DNA of 36,342 nt from Oceanospirillales bacterium (lineage in GTDB: Bacteria; Pseudomonadota; Gammaproteobacteria; Pseudomonadales; Balneatricaceae): positions 1-36,342 of the forward strand of contig REDB01000120.1 in the NCBI GenBank assembly GCA_007693685.1, read 5' to 3'. Both the position numbers and the translations under genes were made by a program. This document shows, piece by piece, positions 1 through 10,413 of this stretch (the first letter of the stretch is position 1; each line of letters begins with the position of its first letter). The notes beneath the pieces are model-generated. The model ran no database searches. It was not told the DNA's origin and saw only the letters and a list, made by a program, of their open reading frames with translations.

Positions 1-391
1 CGACGACTTCAGGAACAGGTTCTGGTGTTGGTTCGGGTTCGGGTTCCGGAATAGGCTCTGCGACAGGCTGAGGAATCGGTGCTTGCTCGCGAATCTCTTC
101 ATCTTCAAGTAGTGATTCTTCTGTTACGCTGGGGTCAAGCATCTCCTCACTATCACCGCTACCGAGCTGATTTTCTTGTGCAAAGAAATCTGCATCATCT
201 GGCGCTTCTTCAGTCGGCTGATAAGCCAGTGTAATATCCAGTGTATGTTGAGGCTTGACGCTTTTGGGTAGGTTAAAACTGATCGCCAAAATCAAAAAAC
301 CGTGCAGTGCAAAGGCCAAAAATAGATTAAGGCCGAAGCGATCTGCTGCGGTTTTGTACCATGAATGTTGACGATCAGGGTCTAGGCTCAT
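1..391 (-). CDS. TonB-family energy transducer protein, N-terminal part (runs off the left edge)
   Basis: Own minus-strand reading from ATG at 391: MSLDPDRQHSWYKTAADRFGLNLFLAFALHGFLILAISFNLPKSV... followed by an acidic/proline-rich (PEPEPEPTPEPVPE) spacer. N-terminal TM plus Pro/Glu-rich linker is typical of TonB. Overlaps the gshB stop (ATGA). Confidence 0.75.
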   Translation of the reverse strand, partial: MSLDPDRQHSWYKTAADRFGLNLFLAFALHGFLILAISFNLPKSVKPQHTLDITLAYQPTEEAPDDADFFAQENQLGSGDSEEMLDPSVTEESLLEDEEIREQAPIPQPVAEPIPEPEPEPTPEPVPEVV

Positions 392-1347
392 CGCTTTGCC
401 AGGGTCTCTTCAATCGTATCCATTAACTGCATACCGATATCTAAGCCGAATTGATTATCTAGCTCTCGGATACAAGTTGGACTGGTCACATTGACTTCAG
501 TTAAGTAGTCACCAATCACATCTAAACCAACAAAAAGCAGTCCTTGTTCTCTTAAGCTAGGACCAACTTGTTCGCAGATCCAACGATCTCGATCACTTAG
601 GGGTTGTCCTTCGCCACGTCCGCCTGCAGCTAAATTGCCACGAGTTTCACCCGCCGAGGGAATTCTAGCTAAGGCATAAGGAACAGGTTCGCCGTTAATC
701 ATTAGGATGCGCTTATCACCTAGGCTGATTTCCGGTAAATATTTCTGCACCATACACATTTGAGTGCCGTGTTGGGTCAGGGTTTCAATAACCACGCCTA
801 AATTTAAACCATCTTCTTTGATGCGGAAGATGGAGGTGCCACCCATGCCGTCCAAAGGTTTAAAAATCACATCGCCGTGTTCGGCTTGGAAGGCGCGAAG
901 TTGTTCAGGTTTGCGAGACACAAGAACTGGCGGACAACATTGTGGAAAGTGTGTGGCAAATAGCTTCTCGTTGAAATCTCTAAGTCCTTGAGTGCGGTTA
1001 ACAACCAAGGTGCCCTTAGCTTCGGCTAATGCAAGAATTTGTGTGGAATACAGAAATTCGTTATCGAAAGGTGGGTCTTTGCGCATCAGAATAACATCTA
1101 GATCCGCTAAGGCTTTTTGCTGATATTCACCACGCTCGAACCAGTGCACAGGGTCCATTTGTACCTGTAAAGGCGCCATGCGTCCCATCGCTTCACCCTG
1201 GTTAATACTGAGATCGGATTGCTCCATATACCAGAGTTGCCAGTCTTTACGTTGTGCGGCCCACAGCATGGCTAGACTGGAATCTTTTTTGTAGCTGATG
1301 GCTTCGATGGGGTCCATGACGATGCCGATTTTTATGCTCATATTCAA
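388..1347 (-). CDS. gshB: Glutathione synthetase
   Basis: ORF 319 aa: MSIKIGIVMDPIEAISYKKDSSLAMLWAAQRKDW..., FKPLDGMGGTSIFR, ATP-grasp; likely starts at the second or third Met. Confidence 0.97.
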   Translation of the reverse strand: MNMSIKIGIVMDPIEAISYKKDSSLAMLWAAQRKDWQLWYMEQSDLSINQGEAMGRMAPLQVQMDPVHWFERGEYQQKALADLDVILMRKDPPFDNEFLYSTQILALAEAKGTLVVNRTQGLRDFNEKLFATHFPQCCPPVLVSRKPEQLRAFQAEHGDVIFKPLDGMGGTSIFRIKEDGLNLGVVIETLTQHGTQMCMVQKYLPEISLGDKRILMINGEPVPYALARIPSAGETRGNLAAGGRGEGQPLSDRDRWICEQVGPSLREQGLLFVGLDVIGDYLTEVNVTSPTCIRELDNQFGLDIGMQLMDTIEETLAKR

Positions 1348-1376
1348 TCCTGTGATACTAGGCTGGTTGCCGAAAT

Positions 1377-2105
1377 TTAACGCAAATCACCCCAAAGATA
1401 ATGAAGAACTGCACAAGCAGCAACGGGCGCTGTCTCTGTTCTTAGCACTCTAGGTCCGAGTCTTAAGGGTTTGAAGTCATACTGTAACGCTAAGGCGATC
1501 TCATTATCACTTAAACCGCCTTCAGGTCCGATTAAAAGTGCAACAGATTTAGGTGCTTGATAGGTATCCAGTGCGGCTTCTTCATGTGGGTGAAGTACAA
1601 GCTTTAGCTCTGCATCGCAATCTTTAAGCCAAGCTTCAAGAGATAGCGGAGTTGAAATCTCAGGAGGTATCGCGCGCATAGATTGTTCGCAGGCGCTAAT
1701 AGCTGTTTGTTGCCAATGACGTTGACGCTTGTCTTGACGGTCAGATGTTAGACGCACTTCGCAACGTTCTGTAAACAAGGGGGATACTTTATGGCAGCCC
1801 AGTTCAGTAGCTTTTTGAATGGCATAATCCATTCGTTCACCACGAGAGATGGCTTGCCCTATTTCAATTTTTAGTGAAGATTCACGTTCATTAGCGTCAG
1901 ATTCAATAACACGAATTTGCATCTGACGCTTATCTGCATGAATCACTTCCGCTAAATAATCAAAACCATCCCCGTTGAACAGAATCAGTTTATCCCCTTC
2001 ACGCATTCTTAGAACCTTGCCGGCATGCTGAAAAACTGAGTCAGTCAATGTTAACTCATTGATGCCAGCAAGAGGCTGGTTCTCATAGAAGCGGGGTGTT
2101 CTCAT
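1377..2105 (-). CDS. rsmE: 16S rRNA (uracil1498-N3)-methyltransferase
   Basis: ORF 242 aa with QKATELG, LLIGPEGGLSDNEI and LGPRVLRTETAPVAA motifs (RsmE/SPOUT). Confidence 0.96.
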   Translation of the reverse strand: MRTPRFYENQPLAGINELTLTDSVFQHAGKVLRMREGDKLILFNGDGFDYLAEVIHADKRQMQIRVIESDANERESSLKIEIGQAISRGERMDYAIQKATELGCHKVSPLFTERCEVRLTSDRQDKRQRHWQQTAISACEQSMRAIPPEISTPLSLEAWLKDCDAELKLVLHPHEEAALDTYQAPKSVALLIGPEGGLSDNEIALALQYDFKPLRLGPRVLRTETAPVAACAVLHYLWGDLR

Positions 2106-2138
2106 TTACTCAATCACTACCTGTGTGAAACTATTAAT

Positions 2139-3362
2139 CTATGCCAGACCAGCGGCTTTACGAAGCTTGTCTGCTTTGTCAGTTTTTTCCCAAGGGAAGG
2201 CAGTAAAGGTTTCGCTTTGTGTTTTGCCCTTTTGATCAACCCATTCGTAAGTAGTTTCGAAAGGTTCACGACCAAAGTGACCATAGGCTGCTGTTAATTG
2301 ATACATGGGATGCAACAAATCGAGCATCTTAGTGATTGCATAGGGGCGCAGGTCAAACTCTTGTTGTACCAGTTCAATGATTTTAGCGTCACTGATTTTT
2401 GCTGTGCCAAAGGTGTTGATTGATACTGATGTAGGTTCAGCAACGCCGATAGCATAGGAAACTTGAATCTCACAACGATCAGCCAAGCCTGCTGCAACAA
2501 TGTTTTTAGCTACATAGCGACCCGCGTAGGCAGCAGAACGATCAACTTTAGAGGGGTCTTTACCCGAAAACGCACCACCGCCATGACGTGCCATGCCGCC
2601 ATAGGTATCCACAATAATTTTACGACCGGTTAAACCACAGTCACCGACAGGGCCGCCGATGACGAATTTACCAGTTGGATTGATATGGTAACGAGTGTTG
2701 GCGCTGAGCCATTCAGCAGGAATAACGGCTTCGATAATCTCACGCTGCACCATGCGGCGTAGATCTTCTTGACGTATTTCAGGGTCATGTTGTGTTGAAA
2801 GAACCACAGCATCAACACCACAAGCCTTGCCTTGTTCGTCGTAGCGGATGGTCACTTGGCTTTTCGCATCTGGGCGTAACCAAGGAAGCATGCCGCTTTT
2901 GCGCAACTCCGCTTGGCGCTCAACTAGACGATGTGCGTAATGAATCGGTGCTGGCATTAAGGATTCGGTTTCATTGGTGGCGTAACCAAACATTAAGCCT
3001 TGATCACCTGCACCTTGATCTTCAGGGTTGCTACGATCTACACCCTGAGCAATATCAACGCTTTGCTTACCAATTAGGTTGATCACACCGCAGGTCGCTC
3101 CATCGTAGCCTACTTGTGATGAGGTATAACCAATATCATTAATGACATTTCGAACCAAATCTTCAAGATCAACCCATGCAGACGTGGAAATTTCACCGGC
3201 TACAATGGCAACACCGGTTTTCACCAGTGTTTCACAGGCAACGCGGGCATGTTTGTCGCGGGCGATAATGGCATCTAAAACCGCATCAGAGATCTGGTCA
3301 GCAATCTTGTCTGGGTGACCTTCTGAAACAGATTCAGAGGTGAAAAGAGAGTATTCGCTCAT
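2139..3362 (-). CDS. metK: S-adenosylmethionine synthetase
   Basis: ORF 407 aa: [58 protein letters not shown]. Confidence 0.99.
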   Translation of the reverse strand: MSEYSLFTSESVSEGHPDKIADQISDAVLDAIIARDKHARVACETLVKTGVAIVAGEISTSAWVDLEDLVRNVINDIGYTSSQVGYDGATCGVINLIGKQSVDIAQGVDRSNPEDQGAGDQGLMFGYATNETESLMPAPIHYAHRLVERQAELRKSGMLPWLRPDAKSQVTIRYDEQGKACGVDAVVLSTQHDPEIRQEDLRRMVQREIIEAVIPAEWLSANTRYHINPTGKFVIGGPVGDCGLTGRKIIVDTYGGMARHGGGAFSGKDPSKVDRSAAYAGRYVAKNIVAAGLADRCEIQVSYAIGVAEPTSVSINTFGTAKISDAKIIELVQQEFDLRPYAITKMLDLLHPMYQLTAAYGHFGREPFETTYEWVDQKGKTQSETFTAFPWEKTDKADKLRKAAGLA

Positions 3363-3608
3363 GTCAGGAAATATCCTATTGTTTCAAAATTAGGCATCAG
3401 TCTGTGAATCATTCAGGCCATTTTAGCGGTTTGGGCCATCATTTTCACAACTGAATTTGGTGTTTAGGGTGAAAATTAAGAGATTTTGCATGAATTTTAC
3501 GCTTTATGTGCATTTGCATTTGAAGCGAGTGGCTATCTGCGAGAAAATCACCACTGAATTTTTTTACGCACGCTACACTAAATCGGGCCACCCCCAGGAG
3601 TTGTTTGA

Positions 3609-5603
3609 ATGTCCTCTCGTCGTGAACTTGCCAATGCTATTCGTGCATTGAGCATGGATGCCGTCCAGAAAGCTAAATCCGGTCATCCCGGAGCGCCAAT
3701 GGGTATGGCGGATATCGCTGAAGTCTTATGGAATGACTTCATGAAGCATAACCCAGCCAATCCATACTGGTATGATCGTGACCGCTTTGTGCTTTCCAAC
3801 GGCCACGGCTCTATGCTGATTTACTCGTTACTTCATCTGACAGGCTACGATGTCAGCATTGAAGATATTAAGAACTTCCGCCAATTGCATAGCAAAACCG
3901 CAGGTCACCCTGAGTATGGTTACTGCCCAGGTGTTGAAACGACTACCGGTCCATTAGGGCAGGGTATTACCAATGCGGTCGGTATGGCAATCGCAGAAAA
4001 AGTGCTAGCTGCGCAGTTTAATCGTGAAGGCCATGAAGTTATTGATCACTTCACGTACACCTTCCTTGGCGACGGTTGCTTGATGGAAGGTATTTCTCAT
4101 GAAGCCTGTTCTCTGGCTGGCACCTTGGGTCTCGGTAAGTTAGTCGCTTTCTGGGATGACAACGGCATCTCTATAGATGGTGAAGTCGAAGGTTGGTTTA
4201 CTGATAATACGCCCGCACGTTTTGAATCTTACGGTTGGCAAGTGATTGCGAATGTCGATGGACACGATGCCGATGCAATTCGTGAAGCGATCGAAAAAGC
4301 GCGTGAAAATACAGATCAACCAACATTGATCTGCTGTAAAACGATTATCGGCTTTGGTTCTCCTAATAAGCAGGGCAAAGAAGATTGCCATGGAGCTCCG
4401 TTAGGTGACGATGAAATTTTATTGGCACGCGAACAACTTCAGTGGCCACACCTGCCTTTCGATGTTCCTGCTGAAATTTATGATGACTGGAATGCCGTTG
4501 AAGCAGGTCAGCATGCCGAAACAGAATGGAATGAGCGTTTGGTTGCCTACAAAAACGCCTATCCAGAGTTGGCAGATGAGTTATTACGCCGTTTAAGTGG
4601 CGAGTTACCAGCTGATTTCACCGCTCAAGTGGATCAATGGATTGCGGATGTGGCGGCCAAAGGCGAAACTATCGCAACCCGTAAAGCTTCTCAAAATGCT
4701 TTGAATGCTTTAGGTCCGATCTTGCCTGAGTTCCTAGGCGGATCAGCGGATCTAGCTGGATCTAACCTGACCATTTGGTCCGGAGCTAAGGGTGTCTCTA
4801 GAGCAGAAGCCGATGGCAACTATTTATACTACGGTGTACGTGAATTTGGCATGAGTGCCATGATGAACGGTATCGCACTTCACGGTGGTTTCATTCCTTA
4901 CGGTGCTACTTTCCTGGTATTTATGGAATATGCACGTAATGCGGTGCGTATGGCTGCGTTAATGAAGCAGCGTGTCATCTTTGTCTATACCCATGATTCT
5001 ATCGGTTTAGGTGAAGATGGACCTACTCACCAACCGATTGAGCAGATTGCTAATCTACGCCATACACCTAATATGGAAACTTGGCGTCCATGTGATGCTG
5101 TTGAGTCAGCCGTTAGCTGGAAGTCTGCAGTAATGCGCACTGATGGTCCAAGTGCGTTGATCTTCTCGCGTCAAAACCTTGCTCATCAATCACGTTCAAA
5201 TGAACAGATTGCTGACATAGAGCGTGGCGGATATGTATTAAAAGCTTGCGAAGGTCAACCAGATCTTATTTTGATAGCAACGGGTTCTGAAGTGGCTTTG
5301 GCCATGGATGCTGCTGCTCAGCTTTCAAGCGAAGGCCGTCAGGTTCAAGTGGTGTCTATGCCATGTACAGAACGTTTCGATAAGCAGGATGCCGCTTACC
5401 GCGAGAGCGTTTTGCCAAAAGCAGTGACCGCACGTATTGCTATTGAAGCCGCTCAAGCAGACTTCTGGTACAAGTATGTTGGACTGGACGGTGCTATTGT
5501 GGGGATGCGTAGCTTTGGTGAGTCTGCTCCAGCAGGTGATCTATTCAAGCACTTTGGCTTTACTGTTGAAAACATTCTCGAAACTGCACGTGGGTTGATC
5601 TAA
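3609..5603 (+). CDS. tkt: Transketolase
   Basis: ORF 664 aa: [57 protein letters not shown] upstream of ATG. Confidence 0.98.
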   Translation: MSSRRELANAIRALSMDAVQKAKSGHPGAPMGMADIAEVLWNDFMKHNPANPYWYDRDRFVLSNGHGSMLIYSLLHLTGYDVSIEDIKNFRQLHSKTAGHPEYGYCPGVETTTGPLGQGITNAVGMAIAEKVLAAQFNREGHEVIDHFTYTFLGDGCLMEGISHEACSLAGTLGLGKLVAFWDDNGISIDGEVEGWFTDNTPARFESYGWQVIANVDGHDADAIREAIEKARENTDQPTLICCKTIIGFGSPNKQGKEDCHGAPLGDDEILLAREQLQWPHLPFDVPAEIYDDWNAVEAGQHAETEWNERLVAYKNAYPELADELLRRLSGELPADFTAQVDQWIADVAAKGETIATRKASQNALNALGPILPEFLGGSADLAGSNLTIWSGAKGVSRAEADGNYLYYGVREFGMSAMMNGIALHGGFIPYGATFLVFMEYARNAVRMAALMKQRVIFVYTHDSIGLGEDGPTHQPIEQIANLRHTPNMETWRPCDAVESAVSWKSAVMRTDGPSALIFSRQNLAHQSRSNEQIADIERGGYVLKACEGQPDLILIATGSEVALAMDAAAQLSSEGRQVQVVSMPCTERFDKQDAAYRESVLPKAVTARIAIEAAQADFWYKYVGLDGAIVGMRSFGESAPAGDLFKHFGFTVENILETARGLI

Positions 5604-5613
5604 TCACATTCCT

Positions 5614-6633
5614 ATGAGCTATCGGATTGCAATCAACGGATACGGACGTATTGGTCAGTGCGTTTTGCGTGCGTTATATCAGCGAGACCTGCAGCAAAAG
5701 CTGCAGGTTGTCGCGTTAAATGAATTAGCAGATATTGAAACACTAACTTATTTAACACGCTATGATACAACTCATGGGCGCTTTCCTATGACGGTGAGTC
5801 ACAGCGATCAACATTTGTTGATCAATGACGATGCGATTAAGGTCTTGAGCATTGAAGATCCAGAATTCTTACCCTGGGAAACCTTGGACATTGATCTGGT
5901 TCTCGACTGTTCTGGAAGCTTTTCGGATCGTGCACAGGCGCAAAAACATTTAAACAGTGGAGCAAAACGTTTGCTCTTTTCTAACCCAGCTTCTGCGGAT
6001 ATTGATGCAACGATTATCTTCGGTATCAATCATCAAGCCTTAAACGGGTCACAGCGTATCGTATCGGCAGCCTCTTGTACGACCAATTGCTTGGTGCCCG
6101 TACTAGACCTTTTGGATCGCCATTTTGGTATCCTTAACGGAGTGACGACGACGGTTCATTCTGCGATGAATGACCAGCCCGTTATTGACAGTTATCATCG
6201 AACTGATCTGCGGCTAACGCGCAGCGCACTGCAATCGATTATTCCTGTCGATACTGGGTTAAGTAAGGGAATAGATAGGCTTCTTCCTCATTTGGCTGGG
6301 CGTTTCCAGTGTCTTCATTTACGCGTGCCAACGATTAATGTATCCCTAATGGATATATCGATTAATTTGGCTCGCGAAGTCACTGTTGAAGAAGTAAATA
6401 CCTTATTTGAGCAATCAGCTTTAAACGGGCCACTATTGAATCTGTTGGGCTACACTGAAGAGCCTCACGCTTCAATAGACTTTAACAGTGATAGTCGATC
6501 AGTCATCGTTGATGGTACTCAGACACGTGTATCAGGTGGCCAATTGTTAAAGATGGTCTGCTGGTTTGATAATGAATGGGGCTATGCCAATCGAATGCTT
6601 GATGTGGCTGAACACTGGTTGGCACAAACCTAA
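5614..6633 (+). CDS. epd: Erythrose-4-phosphate dehydrogenase (GAPDH-like)
   Basis: ORF 339 aa: [49 protein letters not shown]; position tkt-epd-pgk-fba supports Epd rather than GapA. Confidence 0.9.
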   Translation: MSYRIAINGYGRIGQCVLRALYQRDLQQKLQVVALNELADIETLTYLTRYDTTHGRFPMTVSHSDQHLLINDDAIKVLSIEDPEFLPWETLDIDLVLDCSGSFSDRAQAQKHLNSGAKRLLFSNPASADIDATIIFGINHQALNGSQRIVSAASCTTNCLVPVLDLLDRHFGILNGVTTTVHSAMNDQPVIDSYHRTDLRLTRSALQSIIPVDTGLSKGIDRLLPHLAGRFQCLHLRVPTINVSLMDISINLAREVTVEEVNTLFEQSALNGPLLNLLGYTEEPHASIDFNSDSRSVIVDGTQTRVSGGQLLKMVCWFDNEWGYANRMLDVAEHWLAQT

Positions 6634-6668
6634 CCTTTTTGATTAACTATGAAACAGGGACTCAGAGT

Positions 6669-7838
6669 ATGAGTATTCAGAAAATGACCGATCTAGATCT
6701 AGCTGGAAAGCGAGTGCTTATCCGCGAAGATCTTAATGTACCCGTAAAAGATGGCAAAGTAACATCAGATGCGCGTATTCGTGCTTCGTTACCTACCATT
6801 GAGTTAGCACTGAAATCGGGTGCTAAAGTGATGGTCATGTCACATTTAGGTCGTCCAACGGAAGGAGAGTTTGAAGAGAAGTACTCACTTGCTCCGGTTG
6901 CAGAGCATCTTTCTACACTATTGCAGCGTCCTGTTCCGTTGATTCGTAATTGGTTGAATACTGATTTTGATGTGGCTGAAGGCGATCTTGTTGTACTCGA
7001 AAACGTGCGCTTCAACGCCGGTGAGAAAAAAGATAACGAAGAGTTAGCTAAAAAAATGGCTGCCTTGTGTGATGTCTTTGTCATGGATGCTTTTGGTACT
7101 GCGCATCGTGCACAAGCCTCAACACATGGTGTAGCAAAATTTGCTCCTATTGCTTGTGCAGGCCCTTTATTAGCAAATGAATTAGAAGCGCTTGCCAAAG
7201 CCTTGGATGCACCTGCTAGACCGATGATGGCGATAGTTGGTGGCTCTAAAGTTTCCACCAAATTAGAAGTGTTAAACTCGTTGTCCGATAAGTGTGATCA
7301 ATTGATCGTCGGTGGTGGCATTGCGAATACCTTTTTAGCAGCTGCTGGCAAGCCAGTGGGTAAATCACTGTGCGAGCATGACTTAATTCCAGTAGCAAAA
7401 ACGCTGATGGCTAAGGTGCATATTCCATTGCCGGTAGATGTGGTTGTGGCTAAAACCTTTGCTGAAGATGCTGAAGCGACAGTTAAGTCGGTTGATGATG
7501 TTGCTGAAGATGACATGATTCTCGATATTGGACCTAAATCAGCACAGAGTTTGGCAGAACTGTTAAAAGCTGCGGGAACCATTATTTGGAATGGTCCTGT
7601 GGGTGTGTTCGAATTTGACCAGTTTGGAGAGGGTACTCGAACCATTTCAATGGCCATTGCTGAAAGCCAAGGATTTTCGATTGCCGGCGGTGGTGACACT
7701 CTCGCTGCAGTTGATAAATATGAGATTGCCGATCAGGTTTCCTATATCTCCACTGGAGGCGGTGCCTTCCTAGAGTTTGTCGAAGGGAAAGTTTTACCGG
7801 CAGTTGCCGTTTTGGAACAACGCGCTGCAAAGCAGTGA
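6669..7838 (+). CDS. pgk: Phosphoglycerate kinase
   Basis: ORF starting [70 protein letters not shown]. Start set at 6669 within the longer track ORF (6639). Confidence 0.98.
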   Translation: MSIQKMTDLDLAGKRVLIREDLNVPVKDGKVTSDARIRASLPTIELALKSGAKVMVMSHLGRPTEGEFEEKYSLAPVAEHLSTLLQRPVPLIRNWLNTDFDVAEGDLVVLENVRFNAGEKKDNEELAKKMAALCDVFVMDAFGTAHRAQASTHGVAKFAPIACAGPLLANELEALAKALDAPARPMMAIVGGSKVSTKLEVLNSLSDKCDQLIVGGGIANTFLAAAGKPVGKSLCEHDLIPVAKTLMAKVHIPLPVDVVVAKTFAEDAEATVKSVDDVAEDDMILDIGPKSAQSLAELLKAAGTIIWNGPVGVFEFDQFGEGTRTISMAIAESQGFSIAGGGDTLAAVDKYEIADQVSYISTGGGAFLEFVEGKVLPAVAVLEQRAAKQ

Positions 7839-7869
7839 TCAACACTAAAATTTAGAGAGGTTTATTCTC

Positions 7870-8934
7870 ATGGCACTTATTTCTATGCGTCAGTTGCTCG
7901 ATCATGCTGCTGAGCGGGGATATGGAATTCCTGCGTTTAACGTAAACAATTTAGAACAGATGCGCGCCATCATGGAAGCGGCTGACAAAACGAACTCTCC
8001 TGTTATTGTTCAAGCATCGGCGGGTGCACGTAAATATGCAGGTTCTAACTTTTTGCGCCATATGATACTGGCTGCCATTGAAGAGTTTCCGCATATTCCG
8101 ATCTGTATGCACCAAGATCATGGTACTAGTCCTGCAGTCTGCCAGCGTTCAATTGCGATGGGCTTCTCATCCGTGATGATGGATGGCTCTTTAGGCACAG
8201 ATGGTAAAACACCTACTTCTTATGAATACAACGTTGATGTGACTCGTCGTACAGTTGAAATGGCGCATGCGTGTGGGGTTTCTGTTGAAGGTGAGCTAGG
8301 GTGTCTAGGCTCCCTTGAAACTGGTATGGCAGGCGAAGAAGATGGTATCGGTGCTGAAGGTATTCTATCGCACGATCAGATGCTAACAGATCCAGAAGAA
8401 GCTGCTGACTTTGTGCGCAAGACAGGTGTCGATGCATTAGCGATTGCCATAGGTACCAGTCATGGTGCTTATAAGTTCACTCGTCCACCTACTGGCGATA
8501 CCTTAGCGATTCAGCGTATTAAAGAGATTCATGCGCGTATTCCTGACACGCATTTAGTCATGCACGGTTCATCATCCGTACCTCAGGATTGGCTAGCGAT
8601 CATTAACGAATATGGTGGTGAAATTCCTGAAACCTACGGTGTGCCGGTAGAAGAGATCGTTCAAGGAATTAAGCACGGTGTGCGTAAGGTCAATATTGAT
8701 ACCGATCTTCGCCTTGCCTCTACAGGAGCCATCCGTCGTTTCTTGGCGCACAACAAATCTGAGTTTGATCCACGCAAGTACTTAAAAGAAACCATGACAG
8801 CGATGCGCGATATTTGTATCGATCGTTATGAAGCTTTTGGTACCGCAGGTAATGCAAGTCTGATTACGCCTGTCTCACTAGAGAATATGGCTGAACGTTA
8901 TGAAAAAGGTGAGTTAGACGTAAAAATTAATTGA
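7870..8934 (+). CDS. fba: Fructose-bisphosphate aldolase, class II
   Basis: ORF 354 aa: [62 protein letters not shown]. Confidence 0.97.
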   Translation: MALISMRQLLDHAAERGYGIPAFNVNNLEQMRAIMEAADKTNSPVIVQASAGARKYAGSNFLRHMILAAIEEFPHIPICMHQDHGTSPAVCQRSIAMGFSSVMMDGSLGTDGKTPTSYEYNVDVTRRTVEMAHACGVSVEGELGCLGSLETGMAGEEDGIGAEGILSHDQMLTDPEEAADFVRKTGVDALAIAIGTSHGAYKFTRPPTGDTLAIQRIKEIHARIPDTHLVMHGSSSVPQDWLAIINEYGGEIPETYGVPVEEIVQGIKHGVRKVNIDTDLRLASTGAIRRFLAHNKSEFDPRKYLKETMTAMRDICIDRYEAFGTAGNASLITPVSLENMAERYEKGELDVKIN

Positions 8935-8952
8935 TCTTTTTCTGTTTAATTT

Positions 8953-8984
8953 CAGGTGGAGCCATGCTTCACCTGTCTCTTTTA
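8953..8984 (+). terminator. Rho-independent terminator after fba
   Basis: CAGGTGGAGC-CAT-GCTTCACCTG (10-bp stem with one G.T wobble) followed by TCTCTTTTA. Confidence 0.75.
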
Positions 8985-9056
8985 TACCTTATTCCTCCTA
9001 AGTTCCTCTCATTTTTCTAAACAACTGTTTGTTTTAAAAATAAAATTCTCTTGGCT

Positions 9057-9073
9057 TGCACTTAAGTAGCACA
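9057..9073 (+). promoter_or_regulatory. Possible NtrC-like enhancer site upstream of aapJ
   Basis: TGCACTTAAGTAGCACA matches 12/17 positions of TGCACTAAAATGGTGCA-type NtrC sites (hand alignment). About 140 bp upstream of the sigma-54 element. Confidence 0.35.
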
Positions 9074-9198
9074 TGGAACATTTTTTTGTGTATTTTTGGT
9101 GCGTTATGGGCTACCTTAGTTTTAGGCTTAAAGTCTGTTAATAAGTAGAAGCGCGTTAAACGCTCGGTTTTTCGAAAAATTCCAGTAATCCTTATTGC

Positions 9199-9214
9199 TG
9201 GCTCGAAAATTGCA
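9199..9214 (+). promoter_or_regulatory. Sigma-54 (RpoN) -24/-12 promoter for aapJQMP
   Basis: TGGCTCGAAAATTGCA fits TGGCACGNNNNTTGCW with GG-N10-GC spacing. 79 bp upstream of the aapJ ATG. Confidence 0.75.
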
Positions 9215-9292
9215 ATATCTCCCGTGCGTTTATGCGCAACTACTTGTTAAAGGTTGCGTAAAACAATAAACAACATTCATGGGAGAAACTAC

Positions 9293-10306
9293 ATGAAGAA
9301 GATTGCAACAATCGTTGGTGCTGCGATGGCGGTTACCGCTGCAGCCGGTGTAAATGCTAGTACTTTAGATTCTGTTAAAAATCGTGGCGCTCTTCAATGC
9401 GGCGTCAGTGATGGTTTACCTGGTTTTTCTGCTACTGATAGCGCTGGTCGTTGGCAAGGTCTCGATGCTGATTTCTGTCGTGCCGTTGCTGCCGCTGTTT
9501 TAGGTGATGCTGAAAAAGTAAACTTTGTATCCTTGACTGCAACAGAACGTTTCACTGCTTTGCAATCTGGTGAAATTGATGTTCTCTCTCGAAACTCAAC
9601 TTGGACACTCACTCGAGATGCCTCTCTAGGTTTAAATTTCGCTGGTGTTAACTACTATGACGGTCAGGGTTTCTTAGTAAGCAAAGACTTAGGCGTAGAT
9701 AGCGCGTTAGAACTTGATGGTGCTTCTGTATGTATCCAGTCAGGTACTACCACAGAGCTTAACCTTGCTGATTATTTCCGTATGAACGGCATGAGCTATG
9801 AGCCTGTGCTTTATGATACATCAGACCAAACTACTGCAGGTTTCGAAGCCGGTCGTTGCGATATTCTAACTTCTGACCAGTCTCAGCTTTCAGCACTTCG
9901 TTTACAGCTTTCAAATCCAGATGCTGCCGTTGTTCTTCCAGAAATCATCTCTAAAGAACCTCTTGGACCCGTTGTTCGTCAAGGCGATGATGTATGGTTT
10001 AACATCGTAAAATGGACTCTGTTCGCTAAGATCAATGCCGAGGAAATGGGTATTACCAGCGCTAATGCAGATGAAATGTTGTCTTCGGATGATCCTTCAG
10101 TTCAGCGTTTGTTAGGTTCATCAGGCAATATGGGTGAGTTGTTACGTCTAGAAAATAACTGGGCTTACAACATTGTTAAACAAGTGGGTAACTACGGTGA
10201 AGTATTTGAACGTACTGTAGGTACAGGATCCCCGCTGAATATTGAGCGTGGTCTGAACGCACTATGGACTAATGGTGGTATTCAGTACGCACCACCCGTT
10301 CGTTAA
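9293..10306 (+). CDS. aapJ: General L-amino acid ABC transporter, periplasmic substrate-binding protein
   Basis: MKKIATIVGAAMAVTAAAGVNASTLDSVKNRGALQCGVSDGLPGFSATDSAGRWQGLDADFCRAVAAAVLGD...; signal peptide and AapJ/BztA family sequence; GGGAGAA RBS before ATG 9293. Confidence 0.94.
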   Translation: MKKIATIVGAAMAVTAAAGVNASTLDSVKNRGALQCGVSDGLPGFSATDSAGRWQGLDADFCRAVAAAVLGDAEKVNFVSLTATERFTALQSGEIDVLSRNSTWTLTRDASLGLNFAGVNYYDGQGFLVSKDLGVDSALELDGASVCIQSGTTTELNLADYFRMNGMSYEPVLYDTSDQTTAGFEAGRCDILTSDQSQLSALRLQLSNPDAAVVLPEIISKEPLGPVVRQGDDVWFNIVKWTLFAKINAEEMGITSANADEMLSSDDPSVQRLLGSSGNMGELLRLENNWAYNIVKQVGNYGEVFERTVGTGSPLNIERGLNALWTNGGIQYAPPVR

Positions 10307-10330
10307 TAGTTCAATTCTGAGTTAACAGTC

Positions 10331-10380
10331 TGGATCATGAGGTTAACCCTCATGATCCATCTCAGAACCTAGTCTGAGAT
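10331..10380 (+). terminator. Tandem intercistronic hairpins (attenuator / RNA-processing element) between aapJ and aapQ
   Basis: TGGATCATGAGG-TTAAC-CCTCATGATCCA (perfect 12-bp stem, 10331-10359) abutting ATCTCAGA-ACCTAG-TCTGAGAT (perfect 8-bp stem, 10359-10380). No strong U tract. Confidence 0.7.
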
Positions 10381-10413
10381 CTTCCTTTGACTGTGCAGAG
10401 GCGCTTATTCTCA

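Noticed and set aside
1-60. Repetitive GGTTCGGGTTCGGGTTCCGG tract at the left edge as a tandem DNA repeat
   Set aside because: It encodes the PEPEPEP-type Pro/Glu linker of the TonB-like protein; codon-level repetition explains it.
3457-3651. Small ORF in the metK-tkt intergenic region (64 aa)
   Set aside because: Overlaps the start of tkt in another frame and has no recognisable domain; probably spurious.
5687-5708. Perfect 9-bp hairpin ACCTGCAGC-AAAA-GCTGCAGGT near the start of epd, and a second GATCAAC-ATTT-GTTGATC at 5806-5823
   Set aside because: Both are inside clearly coding sequence. Stems of 7-9 bp are expected about once or more by chance in 36 kb, and there is no U tract or other sign of function.
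6677-7845. Long antisense/alternate-frame ORFs across pgk (6677-7261, 7298-7699, 7582-7845, 7591-7773)
   Set aside because: They mirror the strongly supported pgk frame, have low-complexity A/S/P/T-rich translations and no recognisable domain. They are shadow ORFs.
9051-9070. TTGGCTTGCACTTAAGTAGCA as a sigma-54 promoter
   Set aside because: Has GG and GC elements but the spacing is too long for -24/-12; the element at 9199-9214 fits much better.
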